From assembly GCA_029959195.1 (NCBI GenBank), contig CP114118.1:2294001-2358000 (forward strand): a stretch of DNA of 64,000 nt. Direction: 5' to 3'. Below are positions 49,319 through 59,945 of this stretch, one piece after another. The notes beneath the pieces were generated by a model. The model was not told the DNA's origin. It saw only the letters and a list, made by a program, of their open reading frames with translations, and made no database searches. Position 1 is the first letter of the stretch. Each line of letters begins with the position of its first letter. This DNA is from Dictyophora rubrovolvata. Its lineage: Eukaryota > Basidiomycota > Agaricomycetes > Phallales > Phallaceae. Made by a program: the position numbers and the translations under genes.

Positions 49319-51814
49319 ATGTATTCTTATTCTTATTTCTCCAGGTGCACAAGGTTGACAGCGCGCAGCGTTTTGTTCTCTTCCAACAGTTTATGCCAGT
49401 TCCAGTTCACCCAACTCCGTACAATGGCCTCTTCCTCGTCCTCGTCTCGTCGTCTCCCCGTTCTGTCTCTCGAGCACACTTTGTCAAAGTATCTCAACTC
49501 TCTCCATCCATTTTTGCTCGAAGACGAACGTAAAGGTGGACCTTCGTCAGCTGCTGAAAGTGAGAAACGTGTACAGTGGGCTAAAGAGTTTGAAAATGGC
49601 ATTGGAAGCATTCTCCAACAGCGTCTTGTCGGTAGGTAAAAAGTTCCATTGCGCTAGACATTTGGGCGTGTGTTCTGAAAAACTACAATAAAAAAATGCA
49701 GCTTTGGACAAGGCTTCTCCTCACAACTGGCTAGACGACAACTTTTGGATGAAAGTCGCCTATTTTCGTTCTCGTTCTTCCATCCTCATCAACTCCAACT
49801 GGTGGTGTCTCTTCCAGCCGGACTTTACGATCCCCACACTGACGGTTGAAGCCCGTCTCTTTACCTTTTGGCAAATTAGACGTGCTGCGTGGCTCGTCCA
49901 CAAAGCCTTATTATACCGCAATGATTTAGAACAGTTCGTTTCCAAGCCCTTCGTTTGTTTTTTTTACGCAAACCCCCCCCGCTCACTTGTTGATTTATTC
50001 TAGAAAAGCCATAAATAACCACCTCGCAAACGTACTAAATTCACGGGCCAAGAATCTCGCAGAAGCCGTGCCTCTGCAAATGCCATTCCACAGATGTCGA
50101 ATACCCCAACTAGAATGCGACCAGCTCGCTCCCTTGCCGTTACGCGGCAGTCCGATGTCCCGAAATATCATTCTCATGCTCAAGGACTGGATTTACGCCG
50201 TAGAAGTACTAGACGAAAATGACTTGCCTTTACCGGTTGCTGAAATTGAGTGGAGAATACGGAACGCTGTTCATGATGCCAACTGGCGGTATCATGAGGG
50301 TCTCCACGCTGTCCCCGTTGGAGTTTTGACAACACACGCTCGTGATTCTTGGGCTCAAGTACGTCTTAACGTCGCCCGACTTGGTAGGAAATGAAAAACT
50401 AAATTTCTCATTATAGGCAAGACGGCATTTGATAGACTTGTCTCCGCGGAATCTCGAAACGTTACGGTATATTGAAAACTCGATTATGGTCCTATCTCTG
50501 GACGATTATACCCGCACGCCATCCACATCTGACCCACCAGCTCCATTCAAAGATCCTGATCTCGACGCACACGTCAAGAACTGTTCGTCGGGTCTAAACG
50601 GCCGTAACAGATGGTACGACAAATGTGTCGGCTTCATCGTCGAGTCATCCGGTCGTGCTGGTGCACTGGGAGAACACTCTCCATGCGACGGTTTAGTCGT
50701 TGGAGCTGTTTTGCATTACTGTCTCGGCGAACATATCAATACCACGCATTTCCCTCAAGATTTGGGAAGCACACCTGTCTCTGTTTCGATGAGCGGGGTT
50801 ATTAGACTTGATTGGGTCGTTGATGATTTCATTAGAAGGGAGTGTATTCAAGCTGAAGAACAGGCTAGATTAATTTGTGAAGATTCCGATGCTAGCATAC
50901 TGTGTTTTAGAGATTTCGGGTTTGTTTGGATAAAGGACGTAGGTTAGAGGGATTTTGATTTTATTCTTCGCGTAACCTTTTTCTGATTTGATCATTTCAA
51001 TGATTTCTCTTTAGCCCAGCAACCACCAGATGCGTTTGCGCAGATGGCCATGCAGTTAGCTTGGCATAAAGCACAAGGGGACTTTACTGCTACTTATGAA
51101 ACCGCCACTACACGAATCTTCATTAACGGACGTACAGAAGTTATTCGAACCTTTAGTACTGAGAGCTGGCAATTCGTTCGGGCAATGGTTGACCCTAGTT
51201 ATTCGGTATGTCGTAGAATTATCTATCCTGCAACTGTTTCCGTTATATAAAAAAATTGCCCTCTCTTCTTTTAGAAATCTGCTCGACTTCGTCGATTACA
51301 GGAGGCGATAAAAGCTCATAACAGCTGGACGCGTGATGCTGTTAAAGGTCGCGGCGTGGATAGACACTTGCTAGGCCTTCGTCTTCTCATGCAACCAGGC
51401 GAGAGCGCAAAGCTTTTCGAAGATCCTTTGTTTCAGCGGAGTGAAACTTGGAGGCTAAGTACGAGTGGGCTGTATCATGGTGAACGATTTGACGGAACTG
51501 GGTGCGTACACGGTATTTCTTTTTTGTTGGCCAGCCATTGACCTTGTGCGCGTTTATTTTTAAGATTCGGTTCACCTTATCCGGATGGGTACGGTATTCA
51601 ATGTGCGTATTGAAATGAGAAAGAAAAAAAAACACGCGTTTGACAATTGATTTTAGATATTATTAATCGTGATGATATGAATTTCGGCATCGAGAGTAAA
51701 CGTTCATGTCAATTGACGTCAACCGAGCGATTCAAAGAAGCCTTGGTAGAAAGTTTCCGAGAGATGCGCGTGCTTTACGAAGATCCCACGACGGACATTA
51801 ATGCCAAACTTTGA
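49319..51814 (+). CDS. CAT2: Carnitine O-acetyltransferase, possibly dual-targeted
   Basis: Exchanges acetyl groups between CoA and carnitine for acetyl transfer between peroxisomes and mitochondria. Family motifs: LPVLSLEHTLSKYLNSLHPF, ASPHNWLDDNFWMKVAYF, a MSRNIILMLKDWIYAVEVLD segment, NRWYDKCVGFIVESSGRAGA and the catalytic His in GALGEHSPCDGLV (near 50,670). Later come MQLAWHKAQGDFTATYE and FGSPYPDGYG. The last exon ends TDINAKL, so the C-terminus is AKL, a peroxisomal PTS1. Two starts are possible. ATG 49,424 gives MASSSSSSRRLPVLS. ATG 49,319 in the same frame adds MYSYSYFSRCTRLTARSVLF, rich in Arg and Ser without acidic residues, like a mitochondrial presequence. Yeast Cat2 uses this kind of scheme. 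I give the longer form. Confidence 0.92.
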
Positions 51815-52085
51815 AACATCACAAAAAAAGGAAGAAAGAAAAGTTGTCGATGTTGGTGCTGATGCTGAAATGATGTTTTAATGATAATATTATTTATTCC
51901 TTATGGAAAAAGGAGGAAGAAAGATGATACATACATGATGACATTCATGTAAATACACAATGGATAAATGAGGATCTACGATGGAGCAACGAAAGGAATG
52001 TTAAGAAGTAGAAAAAGAGGTGCTCCTTTGTTTTTATATGACTGTACTGGTACAAAACGATATATGTATAACCAACAAACGTAAA
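51815..52085. other. Convergent spacer
   Basis: 271 bases between the converging acetyltransferase and membrane-protein genes, A-rich. No features beyond 3' UTRs. Confidence 0.3.
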
Positions 52086-54332
52086 TTAAGGGTAAGCCAT
52101 GCGCCGTCTTCGAACGGGCATCGAGTGTCCTTCTTCATAAATATCTGTTAAAATAAGATATAATTAGATGCCGGCACGCAGTAATAGTAATTAGAGAACA
52201 CAATATACCGATAGGCGACGTGAAATACAAAGCCATGGGGTTTACCCGTCCTACAGTGCCTTCAAAGATTCTCATATTAGCTTCTGTTAACGCCGATTGG
52301 ACAACACCAGAATTATATCGACTAAAGCCGTAGGATCCGGAGTTGTTGTTGTTGGTCTTATTATTATTATTATTGTGCGACGGCACATCAGGGGCATCGT
52401 CAGGTCTATACCGATTATAACCAGAACTATAAGGATGGGGAGGGTAGTCTGACATTGGGCTGGGAGATAGTGGACTAGGAGAGAGCGCGGAAGGATCCAT
52501 TGTGTACAGCGGGACTGCATATGTCCTGCTCTCCTGTCCTTTTGGGTTTATGTTCCCTTGTCCAGGTGCAGGCACAGGAGTGATTGCGAGATCGGCTTTC
52601 GACTGTGCCGGCGAGTCTGTTAAAGCGAGTTTGACTCCCTGTGAAGGCAAAACTTGTATCGTGCTTCGGCTGCCTGGTAAGATTTTTTTGGAGGAACGGG
52701 AATACGAATGGGATCGGGATCGGGAGCTAGACTTTTGATCCAGCCACCGTTGGGTTTCGAGTTCCAGGTTTCTAGGGAAGAAGATCTAATGGGAGGGGCG
52801 GGGGGAGAGGTCAGTTGAGTCATGGCTGCGGGTTTCTATTTTTTGGACGTACAACTAGTGTGATTGCAGATTGGACTATGCAGCCTATTCCGGCTACGAT
52901 GGATAAAAGATCTGAAAACTACGTGTTCAGTACCAATAATATCGTTCTAACAGAGGAAGGGTATGCATGTATATGCACGTATGTACCTGCTGAAACAAGA
53001 ACCGTGTTTAGCTCGTGCGTATGAGGTGTCATGCCATCAATTGAAAGCATCAACACTGGTATAATAAAAATGAACCGAAAAATAGTTCGTATGATCTAAT
53101 CATGATTGGTTGGCGTATAAGCACATGGAATCAAGCCACATCACACATCAGAAGGATTGGATACGAACGTTGAGATCGTGGAATTTGGCGAGGCGAATGA
53201 TGGCTTCCAGATCACCTCCTTCAGCTCGCTAAACAGATAATATTTTATCAAAATTAAATTCCATCATCAGCTGCGAGAAAAACTTCTCGACATACCACTG
53301 ATCTGATGAAGTTGGGGAAAACCCATCTGAAACACGGAGTCAAAACGGGTTGTTTAGGTTTTTTTTTCTGAAAACTTGATTTTTCTTACAGCACGGGTAG
53401 GAAACCAAGTGTGATTAATAGGCCGATTAAGGAACCGGCCAATTGCATAGAGGCTTCATTCTTGGAGAATGCCCGTTAATTACGAATTGCTAGGGATTTT
53501 GCCTTTTATACAAAAACTTACTCTCAGTGGATCGGCTTTGGTAGATATAGTGACTGCGAGCAATATAACTGTCGAACAAGTGACACCTCCAAGCCATAAC
53601 CGGAAGTAAATCGACTTGAACCACGGTTTCGGCGTTGAGCCCGAGTGAATCAAGTACAGCCAGAAAAAAAGTTCTTCAAACAGATATCAATACAAGCAAC
53701 GATCCCCATTTGTATTAAAACGAACCTTCAAGGTGAGTCGTGCTGATTGGATGATATTCGTTATGAGGTTGCCAAACACCGTCTTTTTTATTATTATTTC
53801 ACTTACGACTCGGAAACCCACGAGAGTGTCCATAACACATTGAGGGGGAAATAAAGCGATCTATGTCTTTCTGTCCAAAACTGAATTGGTTTAGGGAATA
53901 CTGTTCGATGATTTTCATTACTTCGGAGGATCACTCTGGGTAGTATGAATGGTATGATATATACCTTGTCCGTTTGGAAGAGCGATCCACCCTTCCGCAT
54001 ATTTGATAGCTGCAAAACTGAACATGTATATAACCAGGACAGGAATAACGAGGAGATATGAATACTAGTGTTCTCCATTAGTTAGGGAAAGAGGAGGCGT
54101 CGGCGAAAATCCCCGTACTGTCATGAAACGTTTGAACGCGGCTCTCCGTGCTCTCCATAAGTTGAGGCAGCGAAATTGATCGTATTTCCAAATCTAAAGA
54201 GTTTATTTGGCTTATTTTTATTGATTATTCCAAAGAGGGGAATGAATTGCATACGTGATAAATGAAAAAGCCTGTTAGACAGACTGACAGAACGGACCAA
54301 AGTAGAAAGACGCAAGGCGAAAGATGCGACAT
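52086..54332 (-). CDS. Conserved fungal multi-spanning membrane protein of unknown function
   Basis: The start ATG is at 54,330-54,332. Exon 1 encodes one membrane segment (MSHLSPCVFLLWSVLSVCLT). After introns come IWKYDQFRCLNLWRARRAAF, a second segment (YSYLLVIPVLVIYMFSFAAI) and KYAEGWIALPNGQ. Then HLEELFFWLYLIHSGSTPKP, WLGGVTCSTVILLAVTIST, ASMQLAGSLIGLLITLGFLP, NFIRSVRAEGGDLEAIIRLA, IRTIFRFIFIIPVLMLSIDG and LLSIVAGIGCIVQSAITLV. The C-terminal third is soluble, Ser/Arg- and Asn-rich, ending PVRRRRMAYP at 52,086-52,088. By memory it matches a widespread fungal family whose members share the HLEELFxW and LAGSLxG blocks, with no role known to me. One exon junction near 53,810 is uncertain by a base. 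Confidence 0.8.
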
Positions 54333-54715
54333 CTTTTCTTTCAAAGAGTGTAGCCGATGTCAGAAAACTTTGCACGTAAGCAAAGACCGTTGAATGCAAA
54401 ATAAACGAGATGGAAAGAGGAGAGCAAGAAGGAGCTGGGAATGAAGAGACTACCAATAAGGAAACTACTCCGGGTTATATGACCGGGGAGCTCATCAGCT
54501 CATATCACAGCCGTTTTCACTTGATTTTCACGAGCTTCATGACAAAAATCAGAGCATGGTTGCATCAAAAAGAAAAACGGGAAGAAGATCTGATGTAGAT
54601 GGAGCAATACAATGGCAGTATCTATTGGAATTGCATGGTGCGCACACACTACGGACTAGGCGGACCTCCGAGGGGCATATGCTGAGTCAGCACCTCACTC
54701 CAACAACCCTCAGCA
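54333..54715. promoter_or_regulatory. Divergent intergenic region
   Basis: 383 bases between the divergent membrane-protein and ankyrin genes. Presumed promoters. An open plus-strand frame at 54,410-54,598 is Glu/Lys-rich without family features. Confidence 0.35.
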
Positions 54716-55328
54716 ATGGCGACCGAAGATGACAGAGAAGACTTGCTGTTGTCATGTCGATATGGCGATCTGGAAGAGATACAGCATTTCGTCGACAAGT
54801 TTGGCGTGCCAAGTCTTGAAGCTGCAAGGGATGAAAATGGCAACACGGCACTGCACATGGTCTGCGCCAATGGTCATGATGGTAAGTAGTTTGGCACTCT
54901 ATTGGATTGGAAACGCGATGATCGTTCAAACAGACATTCTCGATTATTTGCTCCCAATGTTATCTGCTGACTTTCTGATGAGCGTGAATAACGCCGGATC
55001 GACGCCGCTGCATTGGGCTGCACTCAATAAACATCTGTCCGTAGTCAAGAAGCTTGTCCAACATCCAGGTGGACCAGGTGCTCTGCTGATAAACTGCAAG
55101 AATTCCGCTGGCCATAGTCCATTAGCAGAAGCTGAATTGTCGGACTGGGAAGAAGGGGCGCAGTGGCTTATTAGCCAGATGCAACTAGAGGATGAAGAAA
55201 AATCGGAGAACAAGGACGAAACAATCGATGGCAATAATGATATATCGCCAGAGGATGTTGCCAATATTGAGGTCGAGATTCAAGACGCAGACGGCGGAAT
55301 TGCCAGGATGACATTGTCTCCGGCATAA
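54716..55328 (+). CDS. YAR1: Ankyrin-repeat protein, Yar1-like
   Basis: Small two-repeat ankyrin protein. In yeast Yar1 is the dedicated chaperone of ribosomal protein Rps3. The ATG at 54,716 gives MATEDDREDLLLSCRYGDLE. The first repeat reads ENGNTALHMVCANGHD and continues over an intron of about 53 bases (DILDYLLPMLSADFLMSVN). The second repeat reads NAGSTPLHWAALNKHLSVVK, with a third partial one (NSAGHSPLAEAELSDWEEGA). The tail is acidic (QLEDEEKSENKDETIDGNND) and ends RMTLSPA. Size (about 185 residues) and acidic tail fit Yar1, but the assignment rests on layout and general similarity only. Confidence 0.8.
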
Positions 55329-55497
55329 GAAAGTCATAATACCATGTATAGTCAATATAATAATGATACAAAAACCATGTAATTCTACTACATACACACA
55401 TAACATATATATACTTTGATAGTTTCCAATCACACACAGCCTCAGCGCGCTCAATTGACGCCTGCGGAGAGTCATCCCATCTCATTGAGCCACAACC

Positions 55498-56767
55498 ATG
55501 AGTTCGCATCCCCACCACCCTCCGCCACCGTACCAAACGTCGTCTTCTCATCACCACTCGCACCACCAGCAACATCACCATCAGCCTAAGATTCATCATG
55601 GACATCATGGACATCATGGCCATTATGGCCATCACGGTCTCGACCATCATATCAGAAGAGATACCTGCCACTGCATCGGTGCCTGCGTATGCAATCGCCA
55701 GCCCTTGAATCACTTCCCTCAACCGCCCAACTTGCACTATCACACATTCCCGACGAATCCGATCCACCACCAAATTCATATCTCCGGTCATCCGCCTCCC
55801 GTCGTTAACACTGTCTTAGTGCGGAGGTCAAGATTCAATCTATGTGGTTTCCTTTTCTTCCTAGCTATTGTGTCTACTTTCATCTGCCTAATTATGCTAT
55901 CTTCCCCTCACTTTGACAATTGGATCCAACGCCATGAAAGAATTAAACGCAGGCACGAGCAGGGCGTCGCTTGGAGCACAGCTATTCCAGGGCCATGCTT
56001 GCGTTCTGGCGTGCGTAAGTTAGCTTTTGCTTCCGAATCTTTCGCTTGTATAAACTCCTCCCTCACGCACTTTTGCGAAGGCCAATACTCTGCCACTTTG
56101 CTTAGGTATCCAGCCGATAATTATTGGAAAGAAGCCTGCGAGACTACCGAGTTTTACATACATGGAAGACAGTTGGCGCCCACCAGGTGTGAACTAACTG
56201 TAAGTATCCCACTAACGACATGAGTCCCGATTTTATTGACCCCGGCTAGTCTTTCATTTTCGGTCATGTTATAGGCCACTGGGAGGTGGATTTCAATGAA
56301 CCTCAATGTACGCCCGTCTGGAGTTCGCCCACAGATGAGGTACGTCAAAAATCCTTGCGCCATTTTTCAACGAGCATAACATTCATACATACATATTTCA
56401 GGGTTGCTCAGGTTAGCCGAAACAGTACTAATTATCTACTCACTGATTCAATACATCATTCAGGACCTGGTGAAAGGGTACGTCAACTAACCCTCTTACT
56501 TTACCAAACTTAATTTTCACTATACGAATCATTTCAGCGTTTCTCTTCCCGGATCTTGAATGTCGATAATCCCGAACAATGGGAGATCGTTTGTGCCACG
56601 ACACCCCTAGAAATTCAAGGCATAACTCGGTTGCCTCAAGAATGCACGAATAAGGTTTGTCATCCTTCGTCAAACATTTCACCTGAAATTCTGAGGTTGT
56701 ATTACAGGGTCTTTTCGGCATGTGGGGTCATTGGAACATTTCTGACGAGAACTGCTATGCTTCATAA
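55498..56767 (+). CDS. His-rich single-pass membrane protein with micro-exons, function unknown
   Basis: The ATG at 55,498 opens a cytosolic-looking region extremely rich in His (HHHSHHQQHHHQPKIHHGHH, with HHG/HYG repeats near 55,600-55,640), followed by a Cys cluster (CHCIGACVC). One membrane segment follows (FNLCGFLFFLAIVSTFICLI). The C-terminal part is probably outside or lumenal, with several Cys (CLRSG, FACINSSLTHFCEG, CETTEFYIHGRQ) and WEVDFNEPQCTPVW. Two tiny exons, 10 bases (56,402-56,411) and 14 bases (56,464-56,477), join DE-GCSG-PGER to RFSSRILNVDNPEQWEI. The last exon reads GLFGMWGHWNISDENCYAS, with the stop at 56,765-56,767. The His/Cys content suggests metal binding, which is an inference. 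I recognise no named family. Confidence 0.75.
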
Positions 56768-57160
56768 AGTGACACTTCACACGACGATGTAGTTATGAAC
56801 TTCCTAAGCTCCTGAACCAAATGTGGTTGTGTTTGTTATCTTGCTATCAATATTGATCAATGACGTATGTGTATCAAACTATATATGGAGGATAGCATGC
56901 GGTGTGAATTTCAGTTGTTGCGCTATGCACTGCCTCAAGAAATGTATCATCGCTGTCGGGGGCGTATTGAATTCAGTTGGTGCTCTGGTTTGCATTGCAA
57001 CACTGTGTCTAACAAGATGAATATGGTATGTCGTATAGGGAATATACATATATGTATTCGTTTCCGCCTATACATAGCATTAGGACCATTGAATGAGATA
57101 CGACGGCCGAAGACATCATGATGGTGGAATGGGATATATGTACATATATGTCTAAAGAAT
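56768..57160. other. Spacer before the gene fragment
   Basis: 393 bases. Hydrophobic frames here (56,823-57,020 plus) show no family features. The region marks the change from gene-dense to repeat-rich sequence. Confidence 0.3.
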
Positions 57161-57820
57161 TCAAAGAAATGTTTGAGTGGTGATAATAAATTGTTCTATC
57201 CTCGCTGCCGCATCCGGTGTACCCAAAAGAAAGATAGGATATGTTGGTCTACTTTGTTTGAAAATTTCTATTGCGGTGGCCTCGCGCCAGTCGCCACTGT
57301 CGTTAGGCCTGTGACCGCGAGTCTGAAGTTGCGCCTCCGTGAAAGGGCCAAACTCAATGCACGTGAAATATGGCCCAATGAACAAAAGCTATAACAACTT
57401 CCTATTAGGTGGGAGTTGGCCCCCCTTTACTGCTGCTTTGGCTTGATGGGAGGCCTGATTGACCACTACATGGATTTCTAGTTGCAAATCCAAATCTGCA
57501 GTTGCATCAGCTGCTGGAGGTAAGTGTGCAAGTTCTGGGAGTGCTCTCTTTATCTCCACGCCGCCTTGCAGACGGACGTGCGGAAAAGTATCATAATAGC
57601 GACCGATGCCGAAGTCGGGGACGGACCCTCGGGTATCCGCGCGATCAACTGGATTCCATGGGATATAAAGCTGAGGAAAAATGATATAGCGCGTTTGGGG
57701 TTTCTTATGAAGGATGAACGCTTCGTTTATTACTCCGTACGCGTCGTATTCTCTCGGGTCACCCATGACAGATTTACGAACCAAATCTTTGAGGTATTCC
57801 AATTCTTCGGCCTAACAACG
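57161..57820 (-). pseudogene. Fragment of a PD-(D/E)xK-like gene
   Basis: The minus strand keeps protein-like sequence over about 220 codons, from a splice acceptor near 57,821 (AEELEYLKDLVRKSVMGDP) to ITTQTFL. The core has VPDFGIGRY, then QGGVEIKRALPEL, an order (Asp, then Glu-x-Lys) that fits a PD-(D/E)xK nuclease fold. LFIGPYFTCIEFGPFTEAQL and SGDWREATAIEIFKQSRPTY follow. The frame is interrupted once and the 5' exons are missing, so it looks like a broken copy. By memory it resembles a lineage-expanded agaricomycete family. Nuclease activity is an inference from the motif order only. Confidence 0.55.
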
Positions 57821-57860
57821 GCTAGAGTAATATAGCTTATATTACAAGCAGCAGAATATA

Positions 57861-57894
57861 GCTAAAGAGTTCAAGGCGAAGCCTTGAACGTTAG
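57861..57894. repeat. Hairpin repeat, copy 1
   Basis: Contains a perfect inverted repeat, GTTCAAGGC and GCCTTGAAC around a GAA loop, extended by CTAA...TTAG. It shares its core with copy 2 about 70 bases to the right. Confidence 0.85.
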
Positions 57895-57930
57895 ATATGT
57901 ACAGAAAAAAGAATGAAAAAGAAATAGCTC

Positions 57931-57967
57931 ACCTAAAGAGTTCAAGGCGAAGCCTTGAACCTTTAGG
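57931..57967. repeat. Hairpin repeat, copy 2
   Basis: Same core (GTTCAAGGC, GAA loop, GCCTTGAAC), with the stem extended by CCTAAAG and CTTTAGG and a single unpaired A. The stem is about 16 base pairs. The two copies share at least 25 identical bases in a row. Confidence 0.85.
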
Positions 57968-58393
57968 CGAGTGTGTGACTAAGCTAAAACTAACTACACA
58001 AGCGCTCACACTTAGTGGCGCTGTCTATCTTCAACACGGCCGTCAATGTCATTTTGAGGCCTAAATACATTGTCTCACCAAACAGGACCACTCCGGCGGG
58101 AATGGTATATGCTTACTGGTTATAATAATGCTTAGCAGATTTATGAGGCTGTGTTATTGAGCAAGGATAATGAACCCGTAGTCCGATTGGAGATGGTCAG
58201 ATGCGTCCACAGCTGTCCACAACTTCGTCAACACTTTGTCAGAGTACTTGGAAACAAAGCGTCGGAGTCCGAAAGTACGACTTTCTGCACCCCCTCCAAC
58301 ACCAAACCTTGCTACCGAAAATGTTAGTCCCTTATCCAAGTTTATGCACAACTAGCTGAACAATAAACATTCGGAGTCTTTTCAACTTTCGCA
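57968..58393. other. Repeat-flanking sequence without a clear gene
   Basis: Holds a minus-strand open frame (58,154-58,351) with no recognisable family. Nothing else is supported. Confidence 0.3.
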
Positions 58394-58738
58394 GTGATGA
58401 CAAGATGGACGTACGTGCACGAATATGTTAAGGGTTATGCTTTCAGTAACGAAAAGTTGGCTTCCACGTTTAAGTTCGATGTGTCGGATTCAACCCTGGC
58501 CAATATGCACATCACTACCATCATGGAATTAGTACTTGGGGACGAAGGTTACATCACTGTGACTTGCGCTCACAAAGAACATCGAAAACCGAAAAGGCTG
58601 GTGGTTGTTATCGTGGTGGACGACGATGACGACGAGGAGAGACTCATTAAGAGGGATTTACCTAAGGATACCCCATATCCATCAATTTCTCGCATCATGG
58701 AGGTTCTTGACGGACCGGATGTGTGGAGAAAAGCTTAA
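58394..58738 (+). CDS. Hypothetical small protein
   Basis: A single open frame of 114 codons with balanced protein-like composition (YVKGYAFSNEKLASTFKFDV, MHITTIMELVLGDEGYITVT). An acidic run of five Asp and two Glu (VVDDDDDEERLIK) follows, and it ends DGPDVWRKA. I recognise no family and see no intron. It lies among repeats and gene fragments, so it may be a relic of a larger gene. Start at either of two adjacent ATGs (58,394 or 58,397). Confidence 0.4.
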   Translation: MMTRWTYVHEYVKGYAFSNEKLASTFKFDVSDSTLANMHITTIMELVLGDEGYITVTCAHKEHRKPKRLVVVIVVDDDDDEERLIKRDLPKDTPYPSISRIMEVLDGPDVWRKA

Positions 58739-59123
58739 TTTGTTTTAAAGACATGAGTTTATTTCTTCCTTTTTATTACGTTCCTTCTTCATGGTACTTT
58801 GCAGCAGTAAATGAAGCCGTGTGTTGCTCATGACAGAGATAGAATTGCATTACAGTACCAAAACGATGCTATAAAGCCACTTCCGTGATACATGCTCAAT
58901 ACTTTATCATTTAATGATCACAAATACAATGTATATGTCATGTCCGTTGGATGTAGGGAGAATATTACGCTCGATGTTTGTCAAAGCTGAACTTGAGCGG
59001 CATTGGCACATGCGCGGTTTAGATGGGAGACCCAGGAGAGCGAGAGTTTATTCCATTGAAGCGTAAAGGCTGTAAATCAAATACAGACGTTCCCTGATCG
59101 ATCATGCCCAGTGAGAACTACTA
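58739..59123. other. Spacer upstream of the pogo-like element
   Basis: 385 AT-rich bases without a supported gene. A TA dinucleotide at 59,122-59,123 adjoins the transposon end. Confidence 0.3.
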
Positions 59124-59945
59124 CAGTCAAACCTCCTGTAATCCATGCCACCGATAACCCATAGTCACCAATAACCCATAGGTCATCCCGGATCTCGAGT
59201 TGGTAGGCGGGAAAACTAGACCCATAACCCATACCCCCCCTGTAAAAAAAACCCATAGTAACACAGTCATCAATGCAGGGTCATAGATTTGGCGAAAATC
59301 AACGCTCTGAGCTAAAATAAAATCACACCACACAAAACTAAAACATCACCATGACTTCAGTTCCTTTAGAAGTTCTCAAAAAAGGTCTGGGAAGGTTAAA
59401 GAATAGTGTCCAAGATAGAAAAAGAGAAACTTGAGGCACAACTGGCGAAGCAAAAGTCTATCTCATCTGAGGATGAAGAGTGGTTGGATAATGATGCGAT
59501 TCTTATTGTTGAACAACGGATAATCCTACAGCTAGAAGAGGCTACAAACTATGAAGAGGAGTTTGAAGGGCTGGATGGCGAGGAGAGTGAGGTTGTGGAA
59601 AAATTGAAGGGGTGGGCTGGAAACATATCTAAAGAAGTAAGCATGAAAAAATGCCATCAGTCTCATCATTTTTCTTTTTCTATGAAGATATCAATGATAT
59701 GATGAAACAGGCCCCACAAAAGGAAAATGACCCAAGAGCAATCAGAGCCACCTCGGCCAATATCCATGAAGAAGAATGCGACCTTGGAACAAAGAATTGA
59801 AATCCTTGACTGGCACTGGAAAAATGGCCATAATCAGTCAGCTACTGCTCGACATTTCGATAAAATATATCCAAACCTCTGTTTAAAACAATGGACAGTC
59901 TGCTCGTGGGTCAAGTTCGAGGCCAAGTTGTGGGCGGAATGTGTC
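59124..59945 (+). mobile_element. Truncated pogo/Tigger-type DNA transposon
   Basis: The left end starts CAGTCAAACCTCCTGTAATC right after TA, as expected for a pogo-superfamily terminal repeat and target. The transposase region begins MTSVPLEVLKKGLGRLKNS (59,351), shifts frame once and continues KIEKEKLEAQLAKQKSISSE and DEEWLDNDAILIVEQRI. It then shows the CENP-B-type helix-turn-helix: KKNATLEQRIEILDWHW, then NGHNQSATARHFDKIYPNL. The DDE catalytic domain and right terminal repeat are absent: the element stops where retroelement sequence begins. It is an inactive fragment. Confidence 0.8.

Noticed and set aside
57173-57394. Plus-strand frame of 73 codons
   Set aside because: It is the antisense shadow of the PD-(D/E)xK-like fragment.
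57861-57967. Hairpins as a Helitron 3' end
   Set aside because: No CTRR end or AT insertion context follows the hairpins at the usual distance.
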